64,000 nucleotides of DNA from Stomoxys calcitrans (taxonomy: Eukaryota > Arthropoda > Insecta > Diptera > Muscidae): positions 45,853,933 to 45,917,932 of the forward strand of contig NC_081553.1 of the NCBI RefSeq assembly GCF_963082655.1, given 5' to 3'. Below the pieces are notes generated by a model. The model searched no databases, had not been told where the DNA came from, and saw only the letters and a list, made by a program, of their open reading frames with translations. Below are positions 24,607 to 36,998 of this stretch, one piece after another (the first letter of the stretch is position 1; every line of letters begins with the position of its first letter). A program made the position numbers and the translations under genes.

Positions 24607-25085
24607 ATTGGTAGGAGACCAACACCTACCATCTCTTTGTGGACTACCCATTTACCTTCAAAGGTATTTCAAGCCATGCCTGAGTTTGGTATCCCTGCAA
24701 ATTAATAATAAATATTCTGCAGAATGACACTTGCTGATACGTGTTCCTCAGTAAGAATAGGAAAGCATCTCTCCGAACCATTTAATACCAAACGAGGTTT
24801 CAGGCAAGGAGACGGCCTATCATGTGATCTCTTTAATATCCTGATGGAGAAGATTATACGAGATGCAGATGTGAATCGATATGGCACACTAATCACAAGA
24901 GAGCACATGCTACTCGCCTATGCCGACGATATCGATATCATAGGTCGGTCACCGGAAGTAGTAACTGCAGCCCTTGAAAGTATCGAAAGAGAGTCAGTGA
25001 AAATGGGTCTGGCAGTCTTAAAGGAGATAAAACGAACTGGATGGTTTCAACTCCCAAAAAGCATTGCACAACCGAACAGATAAAG

Positions 25086-27886
25086 ACAAGTAAAAGCGTG
25101 CTAAGTTCGGCCGGGCTGAATCTTATATACCCTCCACCATGGATCGCATTTGTCGAGTTCTTTTCCCGGCATCTCTTCTTAGGCAAAAAAGGATATAAGA
25201 AAAGAGTTGCTCTGCTATTAAAACGATATCAAGATATGGTCCGGTTCGGACCAAAATTAAATTATATGTTGGAGACCTGTATAAAATTTCAGCCAATTCA
25301 TATAAATTTGCGCCCATTGGGGCTCACGAAGTAAAATAGAGAGAACGATTTATATGGGATCCGTATCGGGCTATAGACCGATTCAGACCATAATAAACAC
25401 GTTTGTTGATGGTCATGAGAGGATCCATCGTACAAAATTTCAGGCATATCGGATAATAATTGCGACCTCTAGGGGTCAAGAAGTCAAGATCCCACATCGG
25501 TTTATATAGCAGCTATATCGTGTTATGAAACGATTTGAACCTTATTTGACACAGTTGTTGAAAGTAAAAAAAAATACGTCATGCAAAATTTCAGCCAAAT
25601 CGGATAGGAATTGCGCCCTCTAGAAGCTCAAGAAGTCAAATCCCCAGATCTGTTTATATGACAGCTATATCAGGTTATGGACCGATTTGAACCATACTTA
25701 GCACAGTTGTTGGATATCGTAACGAAATACTTCGTGCAAAAATTCATTCAAATCGGATAAGAATTGTGCTCTCTAGAGGCTCAAGAAGTCAAGACCCAAG
25801 ATCGGTTAATATGGCAGCTATATCAGGTTATGGACCGATTTGAACCATACTTGGCACAGTTGTTGGATATCATAACAAAACACGTCGTGCAAAATTTCAT
25901 TCTGATTGGATAAGAATTGCACACGCTAGAGGTTCAAGAAGTCAAATCCCCAGATCTGTTTATATGACAGCTATATCAGGTTATGGACCGATTTGAACCA
26001 TACTTAGCACAGTTGTTGGATATCATAACGAAATACTTCGTGCAAAAATTCATTCAAATCGGATAAGAATTGTGCTCTCTAGAGGCTCAAGAAGTCAAGA
26101 CCCCAGATCGGTTTATATGGCAGCTATATCAGGTTATGAACCGATTTGAACCATACTTGGCACAATTGTTGGATATCATAACAAAACACGTCGTGCGAAA
26201 TTCCATTTCAATCGGATATGAATTGCGTCCTCTAGAGGCTCAAGAAGTCAAGACCCAATATCGGTTTATATGGCAGCTATATCAGGTTATGAACCGATTT
26301 GAACCATACTTAGTACGGTTGTTGGATATAATAACAAAAGACGTCGTGCAAAATTTCATTTCAATCGGATAAGAATTGCGCACTCTAGAGGCTCAAGAAG
26401 TCAAGACCCAAGATCGTTTTATATGGCAGCTATATCAGGTTATAAACCGATTTGAACCATACTTGGCACAGTTATTGGACATCATAACAAAACACGTCGT
26501 GCAAAATTTCATTCTGATCGGATAAGAATTGCACACGCTAGAGGCTCAAGAATTCAAGATCCAAGATCGGTTTATATGGCAGCTATATCAGGTTATGGAC
26601 CGATTTGAACTATACTTGGCACAGTTGTTGGATATTATAGCAAAACACGTTGTGCAAAATTTCATTCCAATCGGATAAGAATTGCGCACTCTAGAGGCTC
26701 AAGAAGTCAAGACCCAAGATCGGTTTATATGGCAGCTATATCAAAACATGGACCGATATGGCCCATTTACAATACCAATCGACCTACACTAATAAGAAGT
26801 ATTTGTGCAAAATTTCAAGCGGCTAGCTTTACTCTTTCGGAAGTTAGCGTGCTTTCGACAGACAGACGGACGGACGGACAGTTGTTGGATATCATAACGA
26901 AATACTTCGTGCAAAAATTCATTCAAATCGGATAAGAATTGTGCTCTCTAGAGGCTCAAGAAGTCAAGACCCCAGATCGGTTTATATGGCAGCTATATCA
27001 GGTTATGAACCGATTTGAACCATACTTGGCACAATTGTTGGATATCATAACAAAACACGTCGTGCGAAATTCCATTTCAATCGGATATGAATTGCGTCCT
27101 CTAGAGGCTCAAGAAGTCAAGACCCAATATCGGTTTATATGGCAGCTATATCAGGTTATGAACCGATTTGAACCATACTTAGTACGGTTGTTGGATATAA
27201 TAACAAAAGACGTCGTGCAAAATTTCATTTCAATCGGATAAGAATTGCGCACTCTAGAGGCTCAAGAAGTCAAGACCCAAGATCGTTTTATATGGCAGCT
27301 ATATCAGGTTATAAACCGATTTGAACCATACTTGGCACAGTTATTGGACATCATAACAAAACACGTCGTGCAAAATTTCATTCTGATCGGATAAGAATTG
27401 CACACGCTAGAGGCTCAAGAATTCAAGATCCAAGATCGGTTTATATGGCAGCTATATCAGGTTATGGACCGATTTGAACTATACTTGGCACAGTTGTTGG
27501 ATATTATAGCAAAACACGTTGTGCAAAATTTCATTCCAATCGGATAAGAATTGCGCACTCTAGAGGCTCAAGAAGTCAAGACCCAAGATCGGTTTATATG
27601 GCAGCTATATCAAAACATGGACCGATATGGCCCATTTACAATACCAATCGACCTACACTAATAAGAAGTATTTGTGCAAAATTTCAAGCGGCTAGCTTTA
27701 CTCTTTCGGAAGTTAGCGTGCTTTCGACAGACAGACGGACGGACGGACGGACATGGCTAGATCGACATAAAATGTTGCGACGATCAAGAATATATATACT
27801 TTATGGGGTCTCAGACGAATATTTCGAGTAGTTACAAACAGAATGACGAAATTAGTATACCCCCCATCTTATGGTGGAGGGTATAA
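25086..27886 (-). mobile_element. HINE-like element, complete, 2.8 kb, with an 869-bp duplication
   Basis: The hairpin end (caagtaaaagcgtgc; ggccgggc) is at left and 'atggtggagggtataa' at right. Both flanks are parts of one LINE: 'gaacagataaaga' left, 'aaatggagaaagttggg' right, continuous at 57075-57105 in another copy. Tandem unit spacing is 153 bp (agaggctc at 26081, 26234, 26387, 26540, 26693). A segment of 869 bp is repeated (26009 and 26878 starts). Confidence 0.88.
26009..27746. repeat. 869-bp direct tandem duplication
   Basis: Copy 1 is 26009-26877 and copy 2 is 26878-27746. The stretches I compared base by base are identical. The junction lies in the (GGAC)n tract with a short shared 'aca'. 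Confidence 0.9.
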
Positions 27887-28359
27887 AAATGGAGAAAGTT
27901 GGGAACCACAACCTTGAGACAGTCGGCAACTTTATCTACCCTGCACCACAGTAACCGAAACCAATCACACAAATTTTGAAATAAAGCGAAGAATAATACT
28001 GGCAAACAGATGCAGTTTAGAAACAAGGCCATCTCACGACAGACGTGACACTGATACTACCCGTATATATACAAGACACTGATACTACCCGTATTGTTAT
28101 ATCGTTCTGAGGCATGGGAACTTGTGAAAGCAGACGAGGCAGTGCTGGGAGTGTTTGAGAGAAATATTATTCATAAAATATATGAACCAGTTTGCGTCAC
28201 TGATGAATATAGGCGTCATATGAACCACGAGCTGTATGAGCTGTAGGACGATAGCATTGTTAACCACATCAAAATACAATGGTTGCGTTGACTAGATCAT
28301 GTTGTCAGAATCGATGAAGAAGAAAATTTTTAAGGGCGATCATAAAAAAATACGCAAAA

Positions 28360-28790
28360 GGGGAAAATCAAAATTTATCCCGGCACGAGAAAACGGTAAG
28401 CACCATACAGGCTGGAACTTTGAGCTTAACTGTGAGCTACAGGGCGCGTCCATAGGTTGCTGATAGTGGAATGCTGCATAAGAGGAAGCTGCAATTGCAA
28501 TCGCGGAAAATCAGCGGTAGCGACCTGAGAGGCCGGTCAGCACCGGCTCTTGCATAAATACTGAGTGCCTATGATGCTCGATATGACAAGGCGAGTAATT
28601 GGCGCCTTTAAATGTCCAATGGCCATCATGTCCCGTGCCGATCGGTCTTTTGGGCCAGACCAAGCTTGCTCACCCATAGAAGCTAGACGACGATCGCGAC
28701 TTCCACATAAAGACATGTGGCTACAACAAAAGCAATCATAACTCTGATGGAGTAACCAAGAGGAGAGCGACATTCCAAAACTGGGTGTCA
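28360..28790 (+). mobile_element. 5' region of a second CFDP2-like LINE
   Basis: It matches 21640-21800 plus 22136-22230, with the SINE insertion absent: 'gggcgcgtccataggttgc', 'ggtcagcaccggctcttgc', 'gagtaattggcgcc'. No coding part follows. Confidence 0.7.
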
Positions 28791-29042
28791 AAGATTGAAA
28801 AAAAAGCGCAGAAGATCGAGGCGATTGGAAATCTGTTCTACTTTCGGCTAGGGGAATACAATTCCTGTAATCTATTATGGATAGAAGAGTTTGAGCTCCC
28901 GGTGAATATAGGGTCTACATTTTTAAATACCCGCAGGGGAGGCGGACTCTCCCCCTTATTTTCAAAAACGCCAGATCTCGCAGATGGGTGCACCGATTTT
29001 AGCGAAATTTTTTATGCCACTTTATGGTACCCAAAAAACTCG
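28791..29042. repeat. unclassified repeat-like stretch
   Basis: It contains 'ggaggcggactctccccctt', resembling family B, but little else aligns by eye. An open frame here is not supported as a gene. Confidence 0.35.
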
Positions 29043-29596
29043 AAGTAGGTATAACATTTTGGGGTCAAACAACAAACCCAGTCGTTGAGGAAAGTGTTGT
29101 TCAAAATGTTGGGGAGATTGGTCAATAAATGTGCTTACAGTGGCTCTAGGAGTGAAAATCGGGCTATATATATATGAGAGCTATATCTAAATACGAAACC
29201 GATTTCCAATAATTTCACCAGTAATGTCGAGAGTCAAATCCTTCTTACAAAATTTCAAGAGAATCGGTTAACAAATGACCATTTTATTGCATTATTATTA
29301 CAAATCGGACAAACATATATGTGGGAGCTATATCCAAATGTGAAACGATGTTTTCCAATTTCAAAAGGCTTTGTCTCTAGACCGAAAAACATGCCTGTAC
29401 CAAATTTGAAGACGATCGGATAAAAATTGCGGCCTCTAGTTTGTAGACAATTGACGGACAAACAGCTAAATCAAATCAGAAAGTGATTCTGAGTCGATCG
29501 GTATACTCATCAGTGGGTCTATCTGTCTTCCTTTTGGGTGTTACAAACAAATGCACTAAGTTACAGTACCCTGTACCACAGTAGTGGTGTAGGATG
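29043..29596 (-). mobile_element. family C element, 5' two-thirds
   Basis: It ends at right with 'ccacagtagtggtgtagg' (29577-29594) and contains 'ctatatctaaatacgaaacc' and 'cgatcggtatactcatcag'. The (GTCY)n tract is almost absent (29452-29462). Confidence 0.7.
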
Positions 29597-29599
29597 AAA

Positions 29600-31138
29600 A
29601 AAGGATTTAGCGAATCGCACCGGGCCAGCTAGTGGCCAGTAAACGTAAAGTTAATATTGCGGTATACCACATATACCGATAGTAATGTAATTTTTTCGAA
29701 CCAGATTTGATTTTCTTTTCCTTAACACAATAACCACACTTACCACACATTCAGTTAGTTGGCATTTTATCTTGCCTTATGGCCTGAGTACATAATTTAC
29801 AAGTTGTTTTCTTCTAAAAATGGCTATTTTGCGGATATTTGTGAAAAACAACAACACGCCATGTGACTTAATTTTGGTCTTCCATGTGTTACTACATCTT
29901 GCATTACAAAGTGTGCTGCATTTGCAAAAAAATAAAGAAAAAAATACAGGCGTTTGATCTCGATCACATAAATGCCACATCATTGCAAAGTGTCAAACTT
30001 GCATTTTTCCATGAATTCAAAATGAATATATCGTTTTATATGACATTGCAAGGTTAGAGGAATGTTTTGTTTTATGCGATAGCAAATGCCATGAAATGAA
30101 ATTGCGAAAAAAGAATGACAGCCGGATTTGGCAAATAAAACTGTATTGCATATTTCACACTTATTTTGCAAAATATGTAACACTTTAAAATAGATTTAAA
30201 CCATATTTAGTTGTTAGAGAAACGAACTAATATAGGATATTTATTTCATTTAAATTGAGCAAGAAATATTTTTCTATAAAAGAGACTCTACAAGAGAGGT
30301 TACACATATAGCTGATATGGATGCCCTGATTTGATTTCTGAATTATTTAGAATATATATTTTTTTTGATTCCACCTACTCTTCAAAATCTTAATATCTGT
30401 TATCGCAACCTTTAATTAAATACATCATACACCAGTTTCACATAATTCACAACAACAACGAAAATAAGATCGTGTGAAGCTGAAGAATTATAACGCATTG
30501 CGGTTTGCAATTGCTTGGAAAACTTGGAAATTAATACCTCAATGACGAAGGAATAAGAGTTGAACAAACTGCCATACACCCATCTGTTGTTGACAAATTC
30601 GTATAGGTTGACTAACTGACTGACACTCTAGGTTGGTATGTATGGATGCCGCCAACAGCTCCACCACACTACATGGGCTCATCCACATGTTGTGGATATT
30701 AAAAAAAAAAAATCTGAAACATAAAATTACATCACCTGTCTTGGATGTCTTTCCAAGTGATATGCAAAACCATGTCAATGCATTTTATGATACTGACTGA
30801 CTGTGTTTTTCGCTGACAGATGCAAATGGCCTCAAAACACAACTCAGCATTAAATTTAGTGGTATTTGATGGTTGGCGTTATATATTTTAAATATTCTTC
30901 GCAGTTCATAAAGTAAACCTATAATTTTCAGGTGTTTTTTGGTATATTAATCATGTGAGTGAGGAAAGATGTGGAGCATTTAAACATTTTTGCATAATCT
31001 GAAAATCTGCTACATTGTCAACCAATGGCGTCATGCGGGTTTTCTGTGTTCCAAAAAAGAAAAAAAAAATAAAATAAAACAAAAATTAATAAATAGCGTT
31101 GGCGATGCACTTTAAGAGCAGCTGCTTCGTTTAGATTT
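29600..31138. other. gene-free intronic island
   Basis: No repeat or supported gene. It contains poly-A/T runs (30360, 30700, 31050-31085). Confidence 0.5.
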
Positions 31139-31139
31139 T

Positions 31140-31922
31140 TTATACCCTCCACTACAGAATGTGGGAGTAAACTTATTTCATCATTGAAAAATGTAACACT
31201 TCGAAATATTGATCAATGAACTTCATTAATAGGGGAGCTACATCAGGTTAAAAACCAATATGGACTATACTTACCAACAATGTTTAAAGTCATTACAAAA
31301 TACTACGAAGAAAATGTCAGCCTAATTGGATAACTATTGTGGTTCATAGGGGCTCAAAAAGTCGAATCGCAGAACCACTCTTTCTATGGGAGCAGTATTT
31401 ATATATATTTCAATGGGAGTGGTTCATACGTCGCCTATATTCTCCATTAACGCAAACTGGTCCATGAATTTTACGAATAATCTTTCTCTCAAATACTCCG
31501 AGCTTCACAACCATATAACAACACTGGTAGTACCAGTGTCTTGTATAGTGTAATCTTCGTCTGTCGAGAGGTGGCCTTGTTTCTAAACTGCTTACTTAGC
31601 ATCTGCTTGCCAGTATTATTTTTCTAAAAATCCCAAAAAGTCGAATCGCAGAACCACTCTTTATGTGGGAGCTTTATCCAAATCTGAACCGCTATAAACC
31701 ATTTGCCATCCCCAACGACCTACATCAATAAGAAGTGTCTGTGAAATCTTCACCCGGATTATCTTTATACGTAAGACTGTCATCGCGATTTCCTCCGACG
31801 GACGGACATGGCTAGATCGTCTTAGAATATCAAAATGATCAAGAGTACATCCTTTTTGAGGTAGCTTATGGGTATTTTAAGGTGTAACACCCACCACCCA
31901 TGCTATGGTGGTGGGTATAAAA
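31140..31922 (-). mobile_element. rearranged HINE-like element with a LINE fragment inside
   Basis: 31141-31225 is a plus-oriented 5' end (tataccctccactac); 31226-31922 runs minus and ends 'ctatggtggtgggtataa'. A CFDP2-like LINE 3' fragment (about 31413-31625, minus) sits between two ~39-bp direct repeats (31349 and 31634, 'cgaatcgcagaaccactctt'). Confidence 0.65.
31413..31625 (-). mobile_element. CFDP2-like LINE 3' fragment
   Basis: It matches 56800-56960 of the LINE copy at 56480-57875: 'cgcctatattctccattaac', 'cataacaacactggtagtac'-type words. It encodes the decayed post-RT region. Confidence 0.65.
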
Positions 31923-31936
31923 AAGTCTGCCATTTT

Positions 31937-33217
31937 CATACCCTCCACCATAGGATGGGGGCATACTAATTTCGTCATTCTGTTTGTAACACCTCGCAAT
32001 ATGCGTCTGAGACCCCATAAAGTATATATATTCTTGATCGTCGTGTCATTTTGAGGCGGTCTAGTCATGTCCGTCCGTCTGTCCTTCTGTCGAAAGCACG
32101 CTAACTTTCGAAGGAGTAAAACTAGCCGCTTGAAATTTTGCACAAATACTTTTTATTAGTGTAGATCGGTTGGGATTGTAAGGGGCCAAATCGGTTCATG
32201 TTTTGATATAGTTGCCATATAAACCGATCTTGGGTCTTGACTTCTTGAGCCTCTAGATGGCGCAGTTCTCGTCCGATTTGACTGAAATTTTTCACGTGGT
32301 GTTTTGGTATCACTTCCAATAACTGTGGTTCAAATCGGTTCATAACCTGATATAGCTGCCATATAAACCGATCTTGGGTTTTGAATTCTTGAGCTTCTAG
32401 AGGGCGCAATTCTCATCCGAGTTGACTGAAATTTTCCACACATTGTTTTGATATCACTTCCAACAACTGTGATAAGTATGGTTAAAATCGGTCTATAACC
32501 TGATACAGCTGCCATATAAACCGATCTTGGGTCTTGACTTCTTGAGCCTCTAGAGGGCGCAATTCTCGTCCGATTTGACTGAAATTTCGCACATAATGTT
32601 TTGATATCACTTTCAACAACTAGGTATGGTTCAAATCGGTCTATAACCTGATATAGCTGCCATATAAACCGATCTTGGGAATTGACTTCTTGAGCCGCTA
32701 GAGGGCGCAATTCTCGTCCGATTTGACTGAAATCTCGCACAAAGTGTTTTGATATCACTTCCACCAACTAAGCGAAGTATGGTCCTAATCGGTACATAAC
32801 CAGATACAGCTGCCATATAAACCGATCTGGGATCTTGACTTCTTGAGCCTCTAGAGGGCGCAATTCTCATCCGATTTGGCTGAAATTTTGTACCATGGCT
32901 TGTATGATCTGAATCGATCAATAGCTTGATACAGCTCCCATATAAACCTATCTCTCGATTTTGCTTCTTGTGCCCCTACAAGGCGCAATTCTTATCCAAA
33001 TGAACTGAAATATTACACAATGACTTCTACAATGTTCAGCATTCATTTATGGTCTGAATCGGTCTATAACTTGATATAGCTCCAATAACATAGCAGTTCT
33101 TATTCAATATTCTTTGGCTGCCTAAAAGTAGATACCGCGCATAGGACTCGACCAATGCGATTCATGGTGGAGGGTATATAAGATTCGGCCCGGCCGAACT
33201 AAGCATGCTGTTATTTG
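31937..33217 (+). mobile_element. HINE-like element, complete, about 1.28 kb
   Basis: Starts ttcataccctccaccatagg, has the core 'tatatattcttgatcgtcgtg', a short (GTCY)n at 32072-32090 and about six tandem units. It ends with the palindrome ttcggcccggccgaa (33184-33198) and GCTGTTATTTG. Confidence 0.82.
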
Positions 33218-33221
33218 TTAA

Positions 33222-34330
33222 TTATACCCTACACCACTACTGTGGTACAGGGTATTATAACTTAGTGAATTAGTTTGTAACACCCAAAAGGAAGAAAGAT
33301 AGACCCATTGATAAGTGTACCGATCGACTTAGAATCACTTTCTGATTCGATTTAGCTGTGTCCGCCTGTCTGTCCATCTGTCCATGTTAATTTGTGTACA
33401 ATGTACAGGTAGCAGTTTTCATCCGATCGTCTTCAAGTTTGGTACATGCATATTTTTCGGCCTAAAGACGAACCCTATTGAAATTGGAAAAAATCGGTTC
33501 CGATCTAGATATAGCTCCCTATATATGTTCGTCCGATTTTCGATAATAATGCAATAAAATGCTCATTTGTTAACCGATTCTCTCGAAATTTGGCAAAAAG
33601 GATTTCTTTACCACTCTCGACATTACGGAATTTCATGGAAATCGGTTCAGATTTAGATATAGCTCTCACAAATATATTGGGTTGCCCAAAAAGTAATTGC
33701 GGCTTTTTCATATAGTCGGCGTTGACAAATTTTTTCACAGCTTGTGACTCTGTAATTGCATTCTTTCTTCTGTCAGTTATCAGCTGTTACTTTTAGCTTG
33801 CTTTAGAAAAAAAGTGTAAAAAAGTATATTTCATTAAAGTTCATTCTAAGTTTTATTAAAAATGCATTTACTTTCTTTTAAAAAATCCGCAATTACTTTT
33901 TGGGCAACCCAATATATATCGCCCGATTTTCACACCTAAAGCCACTGCAAGCACATTTATTGACCAATCCTGGCAAAATATTGCGCAACACTTTCCTCGA
34001 TGACTACCATAATATACATAGAGTTTGGTCAATATCGGTTCAGATTTAGATGTAGCTCCCATATATATCTTCGTCCGATTTTGAGAAATATTGTAAAAAA
34101 CCCATGATTTGTTATACGATTCTGTCGAAATTTTGCCTAAAGGATTACCTTATGACTCTCAATATTACTGGTGAATTTCATAGAAATCGGCGTAGATTTA
34201 GATATAACTGTCATATATGTAAATACATCGCCAGATTTTCACCTCAAGAGGCACTGCAAAGCCATTGTTTGACCAATCTTGCCAAAATTTTGCACAACGC
34301 TTTCCTCGACGACTACCACATTATCTGAGA
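33222..34330 (+). mobile_element. family C element with nested MITE
   Basis: Starts TTATACCCTACACCACTAC, a potential hairpin with 'tgtggtacagggtatta', then a (GTCY)n stretch at 33361-33385 and repeated units. The MITE 33677-33913 interrupts it. The 3' end is not clear; HINE-like sequence follows. Confidence 0.75.
33677..33913. mobile_element. mariner-type MITE, copy 1
   Basis: 237 bp with inverted ends TTGGGTTGCCCAAAAAGTAA extending to about 32 bp, with one mismatch (ggctttt). It is flanked by TA at 33675-33676 and 33914-33915. No coding capacity, so a transposase in trans is required. Confidence 0.9.
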
Positions 34331-35089
34331 CGTTTGCTCGGAATCGATTCAGAATAAGATATAGCCCCCATATAGACCGATCAGCGGATTAAGGGTCTTA
34401 GGCCCATAAAAGCCACATTTATTATCCCAGTGAGTTGCGTTAGGCCCTTTGACATCCTTCGTCAATTTGGCCCAGATTGGTTCAGATTTGGATATAGCTG
34501 CCATATAGACCGATCTCTCGATTTAGGGTTTTGGGCCCGTAACAGACGCATTTATAGTCCGATGTCGCTGAAATTTGGGCCAGTGAGTTAAGTTAGGCAC
34601 CTCGACATATATCTGCAATTTGGCCTAGATCGATCAAGATTTGCATATTGCTGCCATATAGACCGATCTCTCGATTTAAGGTTTTGGGCCCATAAAAAAG
34701 CGCATTTATTGTCCGATATCGCCGAAATTTGGGACACAGAGTTATGTTAGGCTAGTCGATATTTTTCTGAAACTGGCCCAAATCGGTCCAGATTTGGGTA
34801 TATCTGTCATATAGACCGATATCTCGATTTAAAGTCTTGGCCCCATAAAAGGCGCATTTATAATCCGATTTCAATGAAATTTGACACAGTGACTTATGTT
34901 AGGCTTTTCGACATCTGTGTCGTTTATGGTACAGATCGATATCATATTCATTACAAAAATTTTAATTGAATATATTAATTCTTTAATTGAAAATGGCAAA
35001 AATTTCAACCATAAGTGTTGTTAATGTATATATCCGAAGTGGTGGGTGTCCAAAATTCGGCCCGGCCAAACTTAATGCGTTTGTACTTG
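34331..35089 (+). mobile_element. HINE-like element, 3' part
   Basis: Four or five units with 'gatatagctgccatatagaccgat', then 'ttcggcccggccaaa' (35056-35070) and TTGTACTTG at 35089. The 5' end is missing. Confidence 0.75.
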
Positions 35090-35978
35090 TTTTGCAGTAT
35101 TTGGAGCATTTAAATGTCAATGTTTTCAAATAAAAAATATTAAACAAATAAGAGTGTCAAGTGTTTTGGTCGCTCGCTTGGTTAGCTGCGTTGTCATCCA
35201 TCTTCTTGGACAGATTTGTATTTGGCTAAATGTACTTTTTTTTGTACATTTTATGTTGCCTTGTTTTCTTTGGTCTTATGGGTATAACCAAAATGGCATT
35301 TATTTATTTACAATCCATCGTCAGGCCACTGATGTGCATGCTGATGATGACCTCCATAAAAGAAGTCAGATGCAACGCTTTGGAAAACCAAAAATAAAAA
35401 ACGTGAGCCTGTGCCTGTTTTTCTTGGTGGGTTTTTGCTGCATATGATGTAATGCATACGTTTACGCATGCGCATGGATTTTTATTGGCTTCCTTTTTTA
35501 CCTCTTAGTGGCCCATGAAAAGCAAGGGACCTTTAATTTGGCGTATTTTGTTGGTTTTTTTTTTGTGAAAGTTGTATAGGCACTTGAACTGGATTCACAG
35601 GTTCATTGCAATGACATTTACATTGGGCAGGCAGGTTTGGTTATGGTTAGCCAGCCACCTTTCCTTGAACTCGAACCAGAAACCCTTCACTTTTAATTCA
35701 TGCACAATTTCATTGAAAATCAGGTGTGACCAATCATTTCGATTTCAGTATGCACAACATTAATAATATTTCAGTGACTTTGGTGAGGGGAAAAACCATT
35801 GTCAATTTGCATACAGATGTTATGGGATTTCTCTTCAATTTTATATTGATAAGGTGATTTATTTACTGTGAAAACATATCAATCAATGTATTGCTAGCTG
35901 GGAAGGTGCTGATGGATGTCATAACAATGTTTATAAATTGATATAAATGCGTCAAAACCTTCAACTCTATGATATACA
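35090..35978. other. gene-free intronic island
   Basis: No repeat recognised. A frame of about 97 codons (35154-35447) is hydrophobic at its start but has no domain or splice support. Confidence 0.5.
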
Positions 35979-36067
35979 GTTACTAGCTGGACAGGGCCTG
36001 CTCCGCTGCGCCTTCTTTAACTCTGTAATATCTATTTAGGGTGGGGACACTTTGCCCTGAATGTGGG

Positions 36068-36362
36068 TATCGTACCAGTGTAGCGTATGTCCGCCTATGA
36101 CGCTGAACACCTGCGTTGGAATCCTGGCGGAACTTCGGACAAAATTTAAAGCGGTGGTTATCCCCTCTTAATGCTGGCGACATATGCGAGGTACCATACC
36201 TGCATGGTCATGTAAAAAATTCTCCCCAAAGAGGTGTCGCACTGCGGCACACCGTACGGACTTGGCTTTAAAAAAGGTTCCTTATCGTTGATTAACTCAA
36301 CTTGAATCGAAAAGCACTCATTGATGTATGAAAAGTTTGCCCCTGCTCGGTTCCTGAGCAAA
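36068..36362 (+). mobile_element. SINE-A inside family B
   Basis: Box A is degraded (tagcgtatg) and box B reads gcgttggaatcc, a mutated GGTTCGAATCC. Body motifs 'ccaaagaggtgtcgcactgc' and 'ctcattgatgtatg' are clear. Confidence 0.75.
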
Positions 36363-36761
36363 TTTTTACTCTACTCCCAAAAGCCTTTGCTTTGAGCCCC
36401 ATATTTCTGTATTGGTAAATATTTCGGGTTTAGGGGGTATTTCGGGGGTGGTCACTTGGCCATCAACGTAAATATAAGACTCGTGCTCGACTTCAGAAAC
36501 ATTTCGTATGAGTCCCATAATGGCATTATCGGTACTTAGGTTGTGTTTGAAGGTGGGGAGGACCCCAGGGACTTTGTCCCAAAAATGAATATAAATTTCC
36601 CGAAAATCAATAAATAGCCACCCCAAGTAGCTTTTATATAATAGGGAGGTATTTTGGGGTGGGGCGGTTCCCCAAACACATGGCTCTATATTGCCATAAT
36701 TGGTCTATATATCCATTTGGCGGGTTTTGGGCTGGCCCCACGGCACCCGTCACCAATAATA

Positions 36762-36998
36762 TTGGGTTGCCCAAAAAGTAATTGCGGATTTTTCATATAG
36801 TCGGCGTTGACAAATTTTTTCACAGCTTGTGATACTGTAATTGCATTCTTTCTTCTGTCAGTTATCAGCTGTTACTTTTAGCTTGCTTTAGAAAAAAAGT
36901 GTAAAAAAAGTATATTTGATTAAAGTTCATTCTAAGTTTTGTTAAAAATGCGTTTACTTTCTTTTAAAAAATCTGCAATTACTTTTTGGGCAACCCAA
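36762..36998. mobile_element. mariner-type MITE, copy 2
   Basis: 237 bp, the same length as copy 1, with near-perfect 32-bp inverted ends and TA at 36760-36761 and 36999-37000. Confidence 0.9.

Larger units (their letters stand above)
21575..28345 (+). mobile_element. CFDP2-like APE-type LINE, split by three insertions
   Basis: Parts in order: 5' region (21575-21814, 22136-22400), APE endonuclease with TLNVRTL (22468) and VLGDINAKI (22868), linker, RT with AADGLPAELFKTGGD (23850), CANYRGISLLPITYKILS (24010), FRQGDGLSCDLFNILMEKI (24800), YADD (24919-24930), STPKKHCTTEQIK (25050-25084), and the 3' part 27889-28345 (KVGNHNLETVGNFIY). Stops and shifts occur throughout. Inserts are SINE-A 21815-22135, an RNase-H LINE piece 24186-24606 and a HINE-like element 25086-27886. 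The clade is uncertain (RTE-like group). Confidence 0.8.

Noticed and set aside
21575..25084. Host gene related to craniofacial development protein 2
   Set aside because: Endonuclease and reverse transcriptase order shows a LINE; stops, shifts and insertions rule out a host gene.
25600..27800. CRISPR-like regularly spaced repeats
   Set aside because: Units are contiguous diverged tandem repeats without unique spacers, in a eukaryotic intron.
25600..27831. Long frames encoding repeated FIWQLYQVMNRFEPYL-like peptides, suggestive of a repeat protein
   Set aside because: They arise because the 153-bp tandem unit is a multiple of three. Frames are open in several registers and copies elsewhere have stops, so no protein is supported.
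35154..35447. 97-codon hydrophobic frame, possible small membrane protein
   Set aside because: No promoter, splice or family support; T-rich intronic DNA easily gives hydrophobic frames.
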